Shown here: in pieces, positions 63,795 through 64,000 of the stretch
Layout of the letters: every line of letters begins with the position of its first letter
Numbering within the stretch: position 1 is the first letter of the stretch
Source: Vreelandella massiliensis
GTDB lineage: Bacteria > Pseudomonadota > Gammaproteobacteria > Pseudomonadales > Halomonadaceae
Direction: 5' to 3'
DNA: 64,000 nt
Assembly (NCBI RefSeq): GCF_900155385.1
Contig: NZ_LT699745.1
Location: 1,395,561-1,459,560, forward strand
Notes under the pieces: generated by a model
What the model was told of the DNA's origin: nothing
The model's database searches: none
The model's input: only the letters and a program-made list of their open reading frames with translations
Made by a program: the position numbers and the translations under genes

Positions 63795-64000
63795 CCAGAA
63801 TCGGAATACCCCCTGCAAAGACTTTCAATGTACGCTGTTGGATGATGTCGGCGCTGCTGGGTTTATGTGCCTTGCCGGCCTGGGCTAGTGATGGCGAGAT
63901 ATGTGCCGTCGATGACCGCGACCGAGAAGTGTGCCTGGCGGCCCCCGCCAAGCGGATTGCCGCGCTTTCGCCCGGGGCGACGGAGCTTGTCTACGCTGCG
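63791..64000 (+). CDS. btuF: BtuF-like corrinoid-binding ABC transporter protein (3' truncated by window)
   Basis: Begins at ATG 63791 overlapping the DUF2149 stop. The 70 visible residues show a signal peptide (SALLGLCALPAWAS) followed by APAKRIAALSPGATELVYAA, the opening strand and helix of BtuF/FepB-type periplasmic binding proteins, including the SPGATE loop. It runs off the right edge. BtuC and BtuD would be expected next. Confidence 0.85.
   Translation, partial: MTRIGIPPAKTFNVRCWMMSALLGLCALPAWASDGEICAVDDRDREVCLAAPAKRIAALSPGATELVYAA

Overview
The window comes from a gammaproteobacterium, most likely a member of the Halomonadaceae (Halomonas/Vreelandella/Chromohalobacter group). This is inferred from gene content and protein style: Rnk, GdhA, RlmM, a SUF operon headed by an Rrf2 regulator, PutA/PutP, the Entner-Doudoroff set, DUF3080, DUF3549, YqcC and YeaC proteins. 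No database search was possible. The left edge is the end of an rRNA operon (5S rRNA and its terminator). The right edge cuts a BtuF-like gene.

Layout. 0-12 kb is housekeeping: 5S rRNA, rnk, gdhA, rlmM, tusA, a DUF3080 lipoprotein, a MATE exporter, epmC, tatD, uup and a universal stress protein. 12-20 kb holds a SlyA-like regulator divergent from fadBA, a histone-deacetylase-like hydrolase, a flavodoxin-like protein, a PEBP protein and an NnrU protein. 20-26 kb is the operon Rrf2 regulator-sufBCDS-sufT, preceded by Fur-like and IscR-like sites. 26-31 kb holds sanA, rimK with its protease-like partner, a DUF3549 protein, yqcC and ompW. 31-37 kb is proline use: an AraC regulator, putA and putP. 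At 37.2-39.0 kb sits an IscB RNA-guided nuclease gene with its omega RNA. 39-46 kb holds a CBS protein, a Pmp3-like membrane protein, a DMT exporter, nadK, a phosphatase, a rhomboid protease, YeaC and a DUF2797 protein. 46-51 kb is the Entner-Doudoroff pathway: zwf-pgl-eda, with edd convergent.

50.9-64 kb is devoted to vitamin B12. The cluster cobT-cbiB-cobD-cobU-cobS-cobC plus a second CobU-like gene covers nucleotide-loop assembly and cobinamide salvage; no corrin-ring genes are present. It is followed by a cobalamin riboswitch leading btuB, an exported membrane-anchored CobN-like chelatase homologue, a MotA/TolQ/ExbB-like protein, a DUF2149 protein and a BtuF-like protein, with ATGA overlaps from the CobN-like gene onwards.

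The two most interesting items are this exported CobN-like + ExbB-like + DUF2149 module, which looks like a proton-motive-force-coupled envelope machine for corrinoid (or another tetrapyrrole) handling, and the IscB/omega RNA locus with a readable guide. Secondary items are an SD-pairing element in the btuB leader whose core is repeated at two other terminator-linked intergenic sites, a division of CobU motifs between two paralogues, short direct repeats in the CBS gene leader, and a candidate activator site at the putA promoter.
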